The position numbers and the translations under genes are program-made. This document shows, piece by piece, positions 41,506-49,728 of a stretch of DNA of 64,000 nt (position 1 is the first letter of the stretch; every line of letters begins with the position of its first letter). The notes below the pieces were generated by a model, which ran no database searches, had not been told where the DNA came from, and saw only the letters and a list, made by a program, of their open reading frames with translations. The DNA lies in the NCBI GenBank assembly GCA_964384945.1, contig CAYLMK010000009.1:62001-126000 (forward strand), given 5' to 3'. This stretch comes from S015-6 sp964384945. Its GTDB lineage: Bacteria > Desulfobacterota > DSWW01.

Positions 41506-42021
41506 ATGACCGAGCGGAAAACCGAGCAGAGCGAGGCAACGGGTGAGCCGCGCCGCAGCTTTCTGAACCGGCTCTGGGTCGCCTTGGGGATTGTGGCGGC
41601 GGCCGAATTCGCGTGGCTGGCCGTCTCCTACCTCCGGCCCGGCGGCCGGCGCACGGAGCGGGGCGAGCTCGGAGCCGTGGTCCCGGCGGGCCCGGTCGAG
41701 ACCTTTGCCCCCGACACCGTGACCGCCTTTCCCATGGGGCAGTTCTATCTCGCAAGGCTGAAGGACGGCGGGTTCCTGGCGATCTCGCGGACATGCACCC
41801 ACCTCGGATGCACGGTCCCCTGGGTGGAGGGCGACAAGCGGTTTGCCTGTCCGTGCCACGGCTCCGCGTTCGACATCACAGGCAGCGTCATGCACGCGCC
41901 GGCCCCGCGGGCGTTGGACCTCTACCCGGTCAGGATCGAAAACAATGTCGTCAAGGTGAACACGGCCAAGAAGATCCGGCGCAGCGAGTTCCGCGTCTCG
42001 CAGGTCACGTACCCGAAATGA
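41506..42021 (+). CDS. Rieske [2Fe-2S] protein of the cytochrome b complex
   Basis: A 171-residue protein. The N-terminus has RRSFLNRLW and a hydrophobic helix (ALGIVAAAEFAWLAVSYL), a Tat-like anchor. The cluster ligands are in CTHLGCTVPW and CPCHGSAFDITG (Cys, His, Cys, His with the disulfide Cys pair), near residues 99-130. It lies 28 bases after the cytochrome b gene; its stop overlaps the ATG of the octaheme cytochrome (ATGA at 42018). Confidence 0.93.
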   Translation: MTERKTEQSEATGEPRRSFLNRLWVALGIVAAAEFAWLAVSYLRPGGRRTERGELGAVVPAGPVETFAPDTVTAFPMGQFYLARLKDGGFLAISRTCTHLGCTVPWVEGDKRFACPCHGSAFDITGSVMHAPAPRALDLYPVRIENNVVKVNTAKKIRRSEFRVSQVTYPK

Positions 42022-44324
42022 CAAGCTGGAAGATCACCGGACTCATCGCAACTGTCGTGATCGCCCTCGCGATTCCGCTCTATCTGGCGAGGGTCCGCCT
42101 CCTGGGCGGGCCCTCGGCAACGGTGGCGCCGGTGCGCCCGGCCGGCTTCGTGGGCAGCGAGAAATGCAAGACCTGCCACAAGCGCGAGTACGACCTCTGG
42201 AAGGGCTCCCACCACGACCGCGCCATGGATGTCGCAACGGAGGAGACGGTGCTCGGCGACTTCAACGACCGCGCCTTCGAGCACCACGGCGTGGTCTCCC
42301 GCTTTACCCGCAGGAACGGGCGGTTCTTTGTGCGGACGCCCGGGCCGGACGGTGAGACGGGCGAGTTCGAGGTGACCCACACCTTCGGCTGGTATCCCCT
42401 GCAGCAGTACCTGGTGCCCTTTCCCGGAGGCCGCCTGCAGTGCCTTCCCATCGCATGGGATGTGGACAAGGCGCGCTGGTACCATCTCTACCCGGACCCG
42501 CCCGTCGACCCGGGGGACTGGCTTTACTGGACGAACGCCGGCCAGAACTGGAACGGCATGTGCGCCGAGTGCCATTCCACGAACCTGAAGAAGAACTACG
42601 ATGTCGAAGCCGACGCCTACCGGACGACCTGGTCGGACATCGACGTGGGCTGCGAGGCCTGCCACGGGCCCGGATCCCGCCACGTGGAGTGGGCCGAGAT
42701 GCCGGACATGGCCCGGCCGCCGGTCCGGAGCGCGGATCTGGTGGTGCGCACCTCCGGCCTGACCTCCCGCAGCCTGGTGGAATTGTGCGCCCCTTGCCAC
42801 TCGCGGCGCGCGGCCCTGGGCGACTACACCCATACCGAGGCCGACCTGCTCGAAAGCATGCTGCCCCAGACCCTCGACGAGAACCTCTATTTCGCGGACG
42901 GCCAGATCCTGGAAGAGGTCTACGTATACGGCTCGTTCACCCAGAGCAAGATGTACCACCGGGACGTGCGCTGCAGCGACTGCCACGAGGTGCACAGCAT
43001 CCGGCCGGTCCGGGAGGGAAACGACCTGTGCCTGCAGTGCCACCGGGCGCAGGACTATGACACCCGGCAGCATCACTTCCACAAGAAGAAGGGCGAAGAG
43101 GGCGAGGCGATCCGGTCCGCGGACGGAACCGTGCTCTTCGAGGTAGGCACCGGCGCCGAGTGCGCCCAGTGCCACATGCCGGGCCGCCTCTACATGGGGA
43201 TCGACTACCGGCTGGACCACAGCTTCCGCCTGCCCCGGCCGGACCTGAGCGTCGCCCTGGGCGTGCCGAACGCCTGCAACCGCTGCCACGCGGACAAGAA
43301 CGCGCAGTGGTCCGACGAGACGATCACCAAGTGGTACGGCCCGGGCCGGCGCTCCCACTACGGCTTGATCCTCGCCGGGGGAAGGAAGGGAGAGGCAGGG
43401 GCCCGGGACCAGCTCATCCGGCTGGCGGGCGACCCGCTCTACCCGGTCATCGTCCGGGCCACCGCCCTGTCTCTGCTGGCCGCCTATCCGGGAGCGGAAA
43501 CAGGGGCGGCCCTCGAGCGCGCCCTCGCGGACGGCGAGGCGCTCATTCGAAGGACCGCTCTCGACAGCCTGAATGTCTCCGACCCGATGGCGAGGCAGAG
43601 GCTCATCTCGCCCATGCTCTACGATCCGGTCAAGGCGGTGCGCATCGAGGCGGCGCGGCTGCTGGCCGAGCAACCCTCACGGGAGCTGCGGCCGGACGTC
43701 GAGGAGGTCTACCGGTCGGTCCTGGAGGAATACAAGGCCTCGATGGAATACTCGGCCGACTTTGCCTTTGCCCGCTACAACCTGGCCAACCTGTACGTGG
43801 CGCTGGGCAGGCCGGAGCAGGCGGTGCGGTCCTACCTGGCGGCCATCAAGATCGACGACCTTTTCTATCCGGCCAAGGTGAACCTGGCCATGCTCTACAA
43901 CCAGCAAGGTGAGAAGAAGAAGGCCGAGGCGTTGCTGCGGGAGGCCCTGGAGGCCCGGTCGGACCTGCACGAGGTGGCTTACTCCCTGGGGCTTCTCCTC
44001 GCCGAGGAAAAGCGCTACGAGGAGGCGGCCGTCTATCTCGAGCGGGCCGCCCGTGGCATGCCGCAGCGGGCCCGGATCCGCTACAACCTGGGGCTGCTGC
44101 TCCAAACCCTGGGAAAGGACCGCGAGGCCGAGAACGAACTGCTCGCCGCGCTCGAGATCGAGCCGAACAACCGGGACTTTCTTTATGCGGCCGCAGACTA
44201 TTACCTCAAGCGGGGAAGGCTCGCGGAGGCCGAACGCATGGCCGTGACCCTGGTCGAAAAGCATCCCGCAGACCGCCTCGGCCGCGACATTCTGGGCTTG
44301 ATCAGGAACCTCCCGAGGAACTGA
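42018..44324 (+). CDS. Octaheme cytochrome c with HEAT-like and TPR C-terminal domains
   Basis: A 768-residue exported protein: an N-terminal helix (ITGLIATVVIALAIPLYLA), then eight CXXCH haem sites (CKTCH, CAECH, CEACH, CAPCH, CSDCH, CLQCH, CAQCH, CNRCH) between about residues 50 and 430, of the cytochrome c554-like group. Residues about 450-560 are HEAT-like helical repeats (VIVRATALSLLAAYPGAETG), and about 570-760 are TPRs (ARYNLANLYVALGRPEQAVR and following). ATG 42018 overlaps the Rieske stop. It is the likely electron acceptor of the b/Rieske pair; the TPRs may dock a terminal reductase. Confidence 0.9.
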   Translation: MTSWKITGLIATVVIALAIPLYLARVRLLGGPSATVAPVRPAGFVGSEKCKTCHKREYDLWKGSHHDRAMDVATEETVLGDFNDRAFEHHGVVSRFTRRNGRFFVRTPGPDGETGEFEVTHTFGWYPLQQYLVPFPGGRLQCLPIAWDVDKARWYHLYPDPPVDPGDWLYWTNAGQNWNGMCAECHSTNLKKNYDVEADAYRTTWSDIDVGCEACHGPGSRHVEWAEMPDMARPPVRSADLVVRTSGLTSRSLVELCAPCHSRRAALGDYTHTEADLLESMLPQTLDENLYFADGQILEEVYVYGSFTQSKMYHRDVRCSDCHEVHSIRPVREGNDLCLQCHRAQDYDTRQHHFHKKKGEEGEAIRSADGTVLFEVGTGAECAQCHMPGRLYMGIDYRLDHSFRLPRPDLSVALGVPNACNRCHADKNAQWSDETITKWYGPGRRSHYGLILAGGRKGEAGARDQLIRLAGDPLYPVIVRATALSLLAAYPGAETGAALERALADGEALIRRTALDSLNVSDPMARQRLISPMLYDPVKAVRIEAARLLAEQPSRELRPDVEEVYRSVLEEYKASMEYSADFAFARYNLANLYVALGRPEQAVRSYLAAIKIDDLFYPAKVNLAMLYNQQGEKKKAEALLREALEARSDLHEVAYSLGLLLAEEKRYEEAAVYLERAARGMPQRARIRYNLGLLLQTLGKDREAENELLAALEIEPNNRDFLYAAADYYLKRGRLAEAERMAVTLVEKHPADRLGRDILGLIRNLPRN

Positions 44325-44331
44325 GGGTCTG

Positions 44332-44946
44332 TCACGTTCCCGGGCGCAGGAGCCCCCAGGTCCGCACGCCGCGCCGGGGCTCTCGTCCCGCCTCGGCCAG
44401 GCGGAAACCGTGTCGTGCGTAGAAGTCCAGGTTCCTTTCGTTCTCGGTCTCCAGGTAGCAGGGCACCCCGTCCCGACTCGCCCACGCCAGGATCGGCTGC
44501 ATCAGTCTCCCCCCAAGCCCCCGGCCCCGGTACGCGGGATCCACCCCGAGCAGCAGAAGATACCAGTGGGGCCCGGTCACGCAGCGCGCACGCATGGCCT
44601 CTGCAAACCGGATGAAGTCTGTAAACCTGCGGTAGGCGTCAAGCCCCAGGCGAACCGGAAGGGCGTACAGCCCGCTCCGGACGATGTCCGTCGGCGTCGG
44701 GTGCAGATGCCCCGGGGGAAACCAGCAGGCCGCGCCCTCCATGGCCGGCGTCCCATACACATGGCCGTACAGGAGGCCGTACCGAAGCATCCGCTCCATG
44801 AGCCACGCGAGCCGCCTCGGCCGCCCCGCCTCGTCGGGCAGCAAGGCGGCGTAAAAAGGGTCGTCGTGAAAGGCCCGCGCCAGCACCCGGGCCGCCTGCC
44901 GCGTCCGCGCTCGCTCCAGCCTCACGACTCCGTCCACGTCGACCAT
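44332..44946 (-). CDS. GNAT-family N-acetyltransferase
   Basis: A 204-residue protein. LLLLGVDPAYRGRGLGGRLM (acetyl-CoA-binding motif A, V-x-x-x-x-R-G-x-G) lies near residue 133, and ETENERNLDFYARHGFRLAE is the C-terminal motif B. The N-terminal 90 residues (RTRQAARVLARAFHDDPFYA) are typical of the small-molecule GNATs. The target is unknown. It converges on the cytochrome gene with only 7 bases between stops. Confidence 0.88.
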   Translation of the reverse strand: MVDVDGVVRLERARTRQAARVLARAFHDDPFYAALLPDEAGRPRRLAWLMERMLRYGLLYGHVYGTPAMEGAACWFPPGHLHPTPTDIVRSGLYALPVRLGLDAYRRFTDFIRFAEAMRARCVTGPHWYLLLLGVDPAYRGRGLGGRLMQPILAWASRDGVPCYLETENERNLDFYARHGFRLAEAGREPRRGVRTWGLLRPGT

Positions 44947-45126
44947 CCCTTTTGGGCTTCACCCACCTGCCGATTCACCGCCGAAACGAACATACTTCCA
45001 TGGTGTGCCCCTGTCCGCCGCGGCGCGACGCGTTCGTGCCATCAAGGAATCCCCTGGGCTCGAAAGAGAGCTGCGCCCCTTTTCCGGCCATCGGGAGGAC
45101 CGAGCTGCGCTTCGGCGAGAAAGCGG

Positions 45127-45720
45127 CTATCCCTCGAAGGTGAAGTCCGCCCACGTGCCGCAACGGTTCCTGTAATCGAAGTTCTTCCCGTGGTCATGGT
45201 AGTTCCAGAAGTGCGTGTGGCAGTGTTTCAAGTTGGAAAGAACCGGAATCGGGCAGTTCTCGATACGGATGGGCCTTCCGTCCAGGCCTTTCATGAGGGT
45301 CTGCTTCATCTCTCCGTAGGGCATGCGGAAATGAATCGTGCCGTTCTCTTCGGTGACATCGATCTTCACGTACTTGACTCCGAAGTTCTTCTTCATGAAA
45401 GCGGCGCCCATGTTTGTGGTCGCCAGCGTATCGAGAACCTCGCGCTGCTCCTTGGCGGCATTGTCGCTTATGTATATGCCGCCCTCGGAGCCGTGCTGCA
45501 TGAAGTCGGCGAATTTCGGGTGGAGGATGTCCCCGTTGTAAATCACCGTGACGCCGCTGAGGTCCACGCCGTTGACCTTGCCTTTCTCGATCCGGAAGAC
45601 CATGTAATACCTGCAGCCTCCCTCGACGTCCCTGCCGAAGTAGTAGGGACAGTGCCCTTCGGCGGCGCATGCCTCGTTGTAGGTCCCCTTTACCTGCCAG
45701 CCTGATTTCAGTTCGACCAT
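45127..45720 (-). CDS. DUF1326 family protein
   Basis: A 197-residue soluble beta-rich protein starting at ATG 45720 (a longer frame exists but belongs to the antisense of a transporter gene). VKGTYNEACAAEGHCPYYFG and the adjacent GGCRYYMVFRIEKGKVNGVD, with IYNGDILHPKF later, match the DUF1326 pattern. HCHTHFWNYHDHGKNFDYRN near the C-terminus is rich in His and could bind metal. Function of the family is unknown. It is probably a separate unit from the transporter at 45838. Confidence 0.8.
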   Translation of the reverse strand: MVELKSGWQVKGTYNEACAAEGHCPYYFGRDVEGGCRYYMVFRIEKGKVNGVDLSGVTVIYNGDILHPKFADFMQHGSEGGIYISDNAAKEQREVLDTLATTNMGAAFMKKNFGVKYVKIDVTEENGTIHFRMPYGEMKQTLMKGLDGRPIRIENCPIPVLSNLKHCHTHFWNYHDHGKNFDYRNRCGTWADFTFEG

Positions 45721-45837
45721 GGCGCCCTCCTTTCTTTGTCTGAAAGACAAAACAGACAAGCGGTCCCGGGCCGGGCCTGGGGTCACGCAAGAGACTAGCC
45801 TCTCGGACGCTCGATGTCCACACCCCAGGGAAGGGTA

Positions 45838-47163
45838 TCAGAAATCCTCTTGCGGCACCTTGACGAACAGGGGCAGGGCCATGGCAGCCAGGATGAGCAC
45901 CCCTCCGAGGCGGAACATCAGCGCATAGCCGCCCGTCACGTCCCAGATGTAGCCGGCCAGGAACGAGCCCAGACCGAAGCCGATTCCCTCCGCGATCGAG
46001 ATCGTCGCGAAAATCGCTCCCATGGCCCGCAGGCCGAACAGGAACGAAGTCAGGGCCGGAATGACGACCATGAAGCCGCCATATGAAACCCCATAGAGGA
46101 ATCCGAGGGCATAGAAAACGGCAAATCCGCCCGCCCTCGCAAGGCCGAACAGGACCAACACCTTGACGGTGAGGCAGGTCATGAGAACCCGCCTGACCCC
46201 GAACCGGTCCGAGGCCACGCCCGCCAGGATTCTCCCGAAGAGGCTTCCAAGCCCGATCGCGCCCAGGACATTGGCCGCTACCGGCGCAGACATCCCCATG
46301 TCGGTGAGATAGGGCACGATGTGAATCATCACCATGCCGAGCACGGTGATGCAGAGGCCGTACTGGGCGAACAGGAGCCAGAACACGCGGGTCTCGAGCG
46401 CCTCGCGGATCGACAAGTCGGCCACGATTCCGGTCCGAGGCGCTGTCTCCGGCGCCCCGGTTTCCCGCTTCCCGAGGGGCGGAGCCGACCCCGCCTCCGG
46501 ATCGCGCATGGCGAGCACGCACGGAGGCACGCAGGTGAGGCAGACCGCAAATCCCAGCACCAGAAACGCAACCCGCCACCCATGCGCATCGACCAGCAAC
46601 GCAATCAGGGCGGGCATGACGAGCGTACCCACGCCCACGCCGGCCAGGGCGATGCCGAGGGCCAGGCCCCGGCTCGCCTCGAACCAGCGCGAGACGACCG
46701 CCACCGGCACGGGCAGCAGTCCCGGGTAGCTCAGGCCCCCCAGCACGCCCACGAAGAGATAGAGCTGAAGGGCGGACTCGACATAAGCGCCGAGGACATA
46801 GCCCAGGCCGAGCAGGCCCGTGCTCGCGGCCATCACGAGCCGCGGCCCCTTCCGATCGGCCAGGTGCCCCACGAAGGGCAGCGCCACGACGTAGATCAGG
46901 CAGGCGAGTCCCATGACGCCGGAGGTCAACTGCCGGCTCCAACCGAACTCCGCCGCCATGGGCTTGAAGAAAACCCCGTAGCTGTAGAACGAGCCCGAGG
47001 TGATGGCGATCACCCAGAAGGCGGCCGCAACGACACCCCACCCGCGATCGAGTTTTCCTTCCTTTTTCGAGGCAGAATCCTCCTGGGTATTTCCCGCCTC
47101 CTTTCCCCCCCTGGTCCGTTTCAATTTATCCCCCCGCCTCGATCGAACACGGTGCTCAATCAT
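45838..47163 (-). CDS. Major facilitator transporter (OFA/monocarboxylate-like)
   Basis: A 441-residue, 12-helix protein with a cytosolic charged N-terminus (residues 1-35). WGVVAAAFWVIAITSGSFYS is helix 1; GHLADRKGPRLVMAASTGLL is the MFS loop 2-3 motif; GVASDRFGVRRVLMTCLTVK is its repeat in the second half. The layout resembles the OFA (oxalate/formate) and monocarboxylate group. It probably imports or exports an organic acid; proton coupling is likely. The substrate is unknown. Confidence 0.88.
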   Translation of the reverse strand: MIEHRVRSRRGDKLKRTRGGKEAGNTQEDSASKKEGKLDRGWGVVAAAFWVIAITSGSFYSYGVFFKPMAAEFGWSRQLTSGVMGLACLIYVVALPFVGHLADRKGPRLVMAASTGLLGLGYVLGAYVESALQLYLFVGVLGGLSYPGLLPVPVAVVSRWFEASRGLALGIALAGVGVGTLVMPALIALLVDAHGWRVAFLVLGFAVCLTCVPPCVLAMRDPEAGSAPPLGKRETGAPETAPRTGIVADLSIREALETRVFWLLFAQYGLCITVLGMVMIHIVPYLTDMGMSAPVAANVLGAIGLGSLFGRILAGVASDRFGVRRVLMTCLTVKVLVLFGLARAGGFAVFYALGFLYGVSYGGFMVVIPALTSFLFGLRAMGAIFATISIAEGIGFGLGSFLAGYIWDVTGGYALMFRLGGVLILAAMALPLFVKVPQEDF

Positions 47164-47290
47164 ACAGGAAGCCGGGTCAAGAAGCAGTCCCCACAGGAAC
47201 CGTCCCTCGTGATTTGCGCATCACAGGGATGAAAAGAAGAGGCGGCTCAGACTCGTACCGGCGTTTCGCAAAGAGAGCGGAGGTGCCCAA

Positions 47291-47959
47291 ATGGAGACTT
47301 CATTCAAGATATCCGTTGCATGCCTGCTTGTTCTGGCAGTGGTCCCTCTGGCGGTTCACGGGCAGGTCGCATTGAATTCACCCCCGGACGGGGCGGACAT
47401 TTCAACCCCGCCGCCCACCTTCTCATGGTCCGGGCCCTATGATGCCTGGCTGTTCATATCCGTGTTCTACTATGACATCGCAGGCACGTACACAGGGTAC
47501 TACCCGGTCCATTTCTGGCTTCTGGCGAACGGCTTCCCCATGCCGGGCGACTGGTGGGACAAGATCGGCGCGGGCGAACTGAACTACTGGTTCGTCCTGG
47601 GCGTCGAGCAAGCCACCGGGGCGAATGACCGCAGCCTGGTACAGACCTTTACCAAGAACGAAACGACCGAGTGCGTAGGCGAGACCTGCGGGGGGTACAC
47701 CTTCGACTGCACTCCGGGAGCGTCGTGCATCTGCTTCTTGACGACCGAGGGCACCGGGGCTTGCATCAATGACTTCGGCTGCGGTTCGGCCCCAACCTGC
47801 GGCACCACCGATGACTGCCCCTCCGGCATGGTCTGCATCACCCAGAACTGCTGTACCGACGGTCTCAATCGATGCGGGCTCAATGTGTGCACAACCGGAG
47901 CGGTGCCCACCTGGCTGCAGGGCCTCGAAGAAGGAGAGCCCACCGCAGCCGGACGGTAG
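47291..47959 (+). CDS. Secreted Cys-rich protein
   Basis: A 222-residue protein with a clear signal peptide (residues 1-25, ISVACLLVLAVVPLAVHG, cut near GQ). Residues 28-55 (ALNSPPDGADISTPPPTFSW) resemble the first strand of a fibronectin-like domain. From residue 125 there are many paired Cys (CVGETCGGYTFDCTPGASCI; CGTTDDCPSGMVCITQNCC), suggesting a disulfide-bonded exported domain. ATG follows GCGGAGGTGCCCAA. I do not recognise the protein; it may bind polymers or surfaces. Confidence 0.65.
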   Translation: METSFKISVACLLVLAVVPLAVHGQVALNSPPDGADISTPPPTFSWSGPYDAWLFISVFYYDIAGTYTGYYPVHFWLLANGFPMPGDWWDKIGAGELNYWFVLGVEQATGANDRSLVQTFTKNETTECVGETCGGYTFDCTPGASCICFLTTEGTGACINDFGCGSAPTCGTTDDCPSGMVCITQNCCTDGLNRCGLNVCTTGAVPTWLQGLEEGEPTAAGR

Positions 47960-48090
47960 GGAAGAGAAGAGGAGTGGAAAGGGGGAGTGGCCCATGAAGT
48001 GAGAAGGTGTGCCGGGAGGCTGGCGCGCCACGTTCGCAGCATCCACGGGTTTGGGAGATTGCGATAAGAGGCCTGTCATCCCCGCCTTGC

Positions 48091-49005
48091 TCAGGCCTTG
48101 TCCGCGGGAACCATCTTCCGGATCTCCTGGATCAGCGCCTCCGCGGCAGGGGGAATCGCCCGGTCCTTCAGATAGGCGACCGCTACCCGAAGCTCGATCT
48201 GGGGCAAATCCAGGTCCAGTTCCACCAGCACGCCGGCCTCCAGATCGTCTTGAACGACCTCCCTCGGCCCGGCCGAGATCGAGTCGGTGCGCTTGATGAT
48301 CGCCTTCAGCGTCTCCCAGTCATTCGACTTGGCGAACCGGAAGTGGAGGGCCTCGTCGCTGTGCGGATCGAACCCGAACACCTCGGCGTACATCCGCGTC
48401 CACGCCGGCGGCGCCTCATTGCCGATACGCGGGTAACCGAGCAGATCCTCCACGGGAAAGCCCTTCTTGCGCGCGAGGGGATGACCGGCACGGCAGAAGT
48501 AGACCGGCGGCGGCATGGCGAACTCGATCGTTTGTGCCTCGCCACCGTAGATCTCCGGGGCCGCGCCGACGTGCAGGTCGATCCGGCGGTTCAGGAGCCG
48601 CTCCCGCAGAATGGGCCAGCCCTGCACCTCTACCTCGTAGCGAAGCTTGGGGTGGGCCGTCACGAGATTCGCGAGGGCGGGCGCCATCACCCCCTTGGCC
48701 ACGTACGGGTCGCACCCCACCATGAGCATGCCGGACTCAAAGCCCTTGAGCAGATCGACCTCCCGCTTCATCTGGTCGAGGTCGGCCAGGATCTTCCGCG
48801 CCCTTTCGATCACGATCTCGCCGAAGGGTGTGGGAACCACCGCCCGGGGACGTCGGTCCAGGAGCTGCGTGCCGAAGGCATCCTCCAGGTTCTTGATGCT
48901 CTTGGTCAGGGCCGGCTGGCTCAGATGGACGGCCTCGGCGGCCCGGCGGAACCCGCCGTGATCTACCACTGCGAGGAGGTGTTGCAGTCGAGCGAGTTCC
49001 GGCAT
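48091..49005 (-). CDS. LysR-family transcriptional regulator
   Basis: A 304-residue protein. The winged helix spans residues 1-65 (LQHLLAVVDHGGFRRAAEAV, then HLSQPALTKSIKNLEDAFGTQLLDR). The effector domain starts near residue 92. It reads away from the small membrane-protein gene at 49173 across a 167-base AT-rich region with two exact TTATCAAAAT repeats, the expected LysR control zone. Likely targets are itself and the genes to the right (small membrane protein, possibly the TPP enzyme). The inducer is unknown. Confidence 0.9.
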   Translation of the reverse strand: MPELARLQHLLAVVDHGGFRRAAEAVHLSQPALTKSIKNLEDAFGTQLLDRRPRAVVPTPFGEIVIERARKILADLDQMKREVDLLKGFESGMLMVGCDPYVAKGVMAPALANLVTAHPKLRYEVEVQGWPILRERLLNRRIDLHVGAAPEIYGGEAQTIEFAMPPPVYFCRAGHPLARKKGFPVEDLLGYPRIGNEAPPAWTRMYAEVFGFDPHSDEALHFRFAKSNDWETLKAIIKRTDSISAGPREVVQDDLEAGVLVELDLDLPQIELRVAVAYLKDRAIPPAAEALIQEIRKMVPADKA

Positions 49006-49017
49006 GATTTCTAATTG

Positions 49018-49058
49018 TTATCAAAATGATGAAGAAAATTCAATCGACTTATCAAAAT
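49018..49058. promoter_or_regulatory. LysR control region with paired TTATCAAAAT repeats
   Basis: TTATCAAAAT occurs at 49018-49027 and 49049-49058, 31 bases apart or three helical turns. The left copy overlaps an ATCA-AAA-TGAT inverted repeat (49020-49030). It lies between divergent genes and is far more AT-rich than its surroundings, as expected for a LysR binding site. Confidence 0.5.
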
Positions 49059-49172
49059 ACCCTTGTTATCCTTTACGGTTGTTACACGTAAATTACGCTG
49101 GTGCGGGAGACCGAGTCGGCGCGAGGTTCCACCTCCCATCGGATCGCAAAATCGACTTGAGGAGAAGAAACC

Positions 49173-49517
49173 ATGGGAGCATTTCGGATCCTGCTGGTGG
49201 CGATTTTTGCCGGTATTCTGGGCTACACGGCCATCGTAGCTGGCAACCACGGCCTTGGCCTCCTTGAAGTCTTCTTCAGCGATATCGCCAAGATGGGATG
49301 GCCGGGCCAGTTCAATGTTGACTTCATGAGCCTCCTGACGCTATCGGGGCTCTGGCTGGCATGGCGCCACCATTTTTCACCCGTCGGAATCGTGCTGGGT
49401 CTGCTGGGCTTTTTCGGTGGAGGACTCTTTCTCAGCGCTTATCTCTTTCTTGCAAGTGTGAGCGCCAAGGGAGATATGAAAGCACTGCTTCTGGGCAAAG
49501 TCAGGGCTGCCGCCTGA
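49173..49517 (+). CDS. Small three-helix membrane protein
   Basis: A 114-residue protein with three hydrophobic segments: ILLVAIFAGILGYTAIV (5-25), FMSLLTLSGLWLAWR (about 51-66) and PVGIVLGLLGFFGGGLFLSA (70-92). ATG follows TTGAGGAGAAGAAACC. I cannot assign a function; the topology recalls DUF2834-like proteins. It is divergent from a LysR gene and probably regulated by it. The 210 bases that follow hold a remnant-like stretch before the TPP enzyme. Confidence 0.65.
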   Translation: MGAFRILLVAIFAGILGYTAIVAGNHGLGLLEVFFSDIAKMGWPGQFNVDFMSLLTLSGLWLAWRHHFSPVGIVLGLLGFFGGGLFLSAYLFLASVSAKGDMKALLLGKVRAAA

Positions 49518-49567
49518 GTCGTGCCACGCAGGAGCAGGCTCACCCAGAAGTGAGGTCCCCGTTCCCT

Positions 49568-49651
49568 GAAGACGTGAAATTCGTCTTCGGGCTCCCCCAG
49601 GAGGCGGCCCCTGAGGTCAATGAACAGATCGCGCGCTTCCCGGGTTTGTAG
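49568..49651 (+). pseudogene. Possible remnant resembling the 5' end of the next TPP-enzyme gene
   Basis: GAAGACGTGAAATTCGTCTT and the following bases (49568-49597) differ at only four of about 30 positions from 49774-49803 in the downstream TPP-enzyme gene (EGVRFIFGLP). Read in frame, this stretch gives EDVKFVFGLP, then PQEAAPEV-like residues to a TAG at 49649-49651. It looks like a decayed partial duplicate, but it is short and chance cannot be excluded. Confidence 0.35.
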
Positions 49652-49728
49652 TATCTTATCCCAATCATCCCGATGACTGGCCGAAGCGATTGCGGCTCAA
49701 GAATAGACACGAACCACGGAGGAACACC

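Noticed and set aside
42018..44324. Single-gene hydroxylamine reductase reading of the octaheme cytochrome
   Set aside because: Eight haems alone do not show it; the long TPR tail and quinol-complex context do not fit that family.
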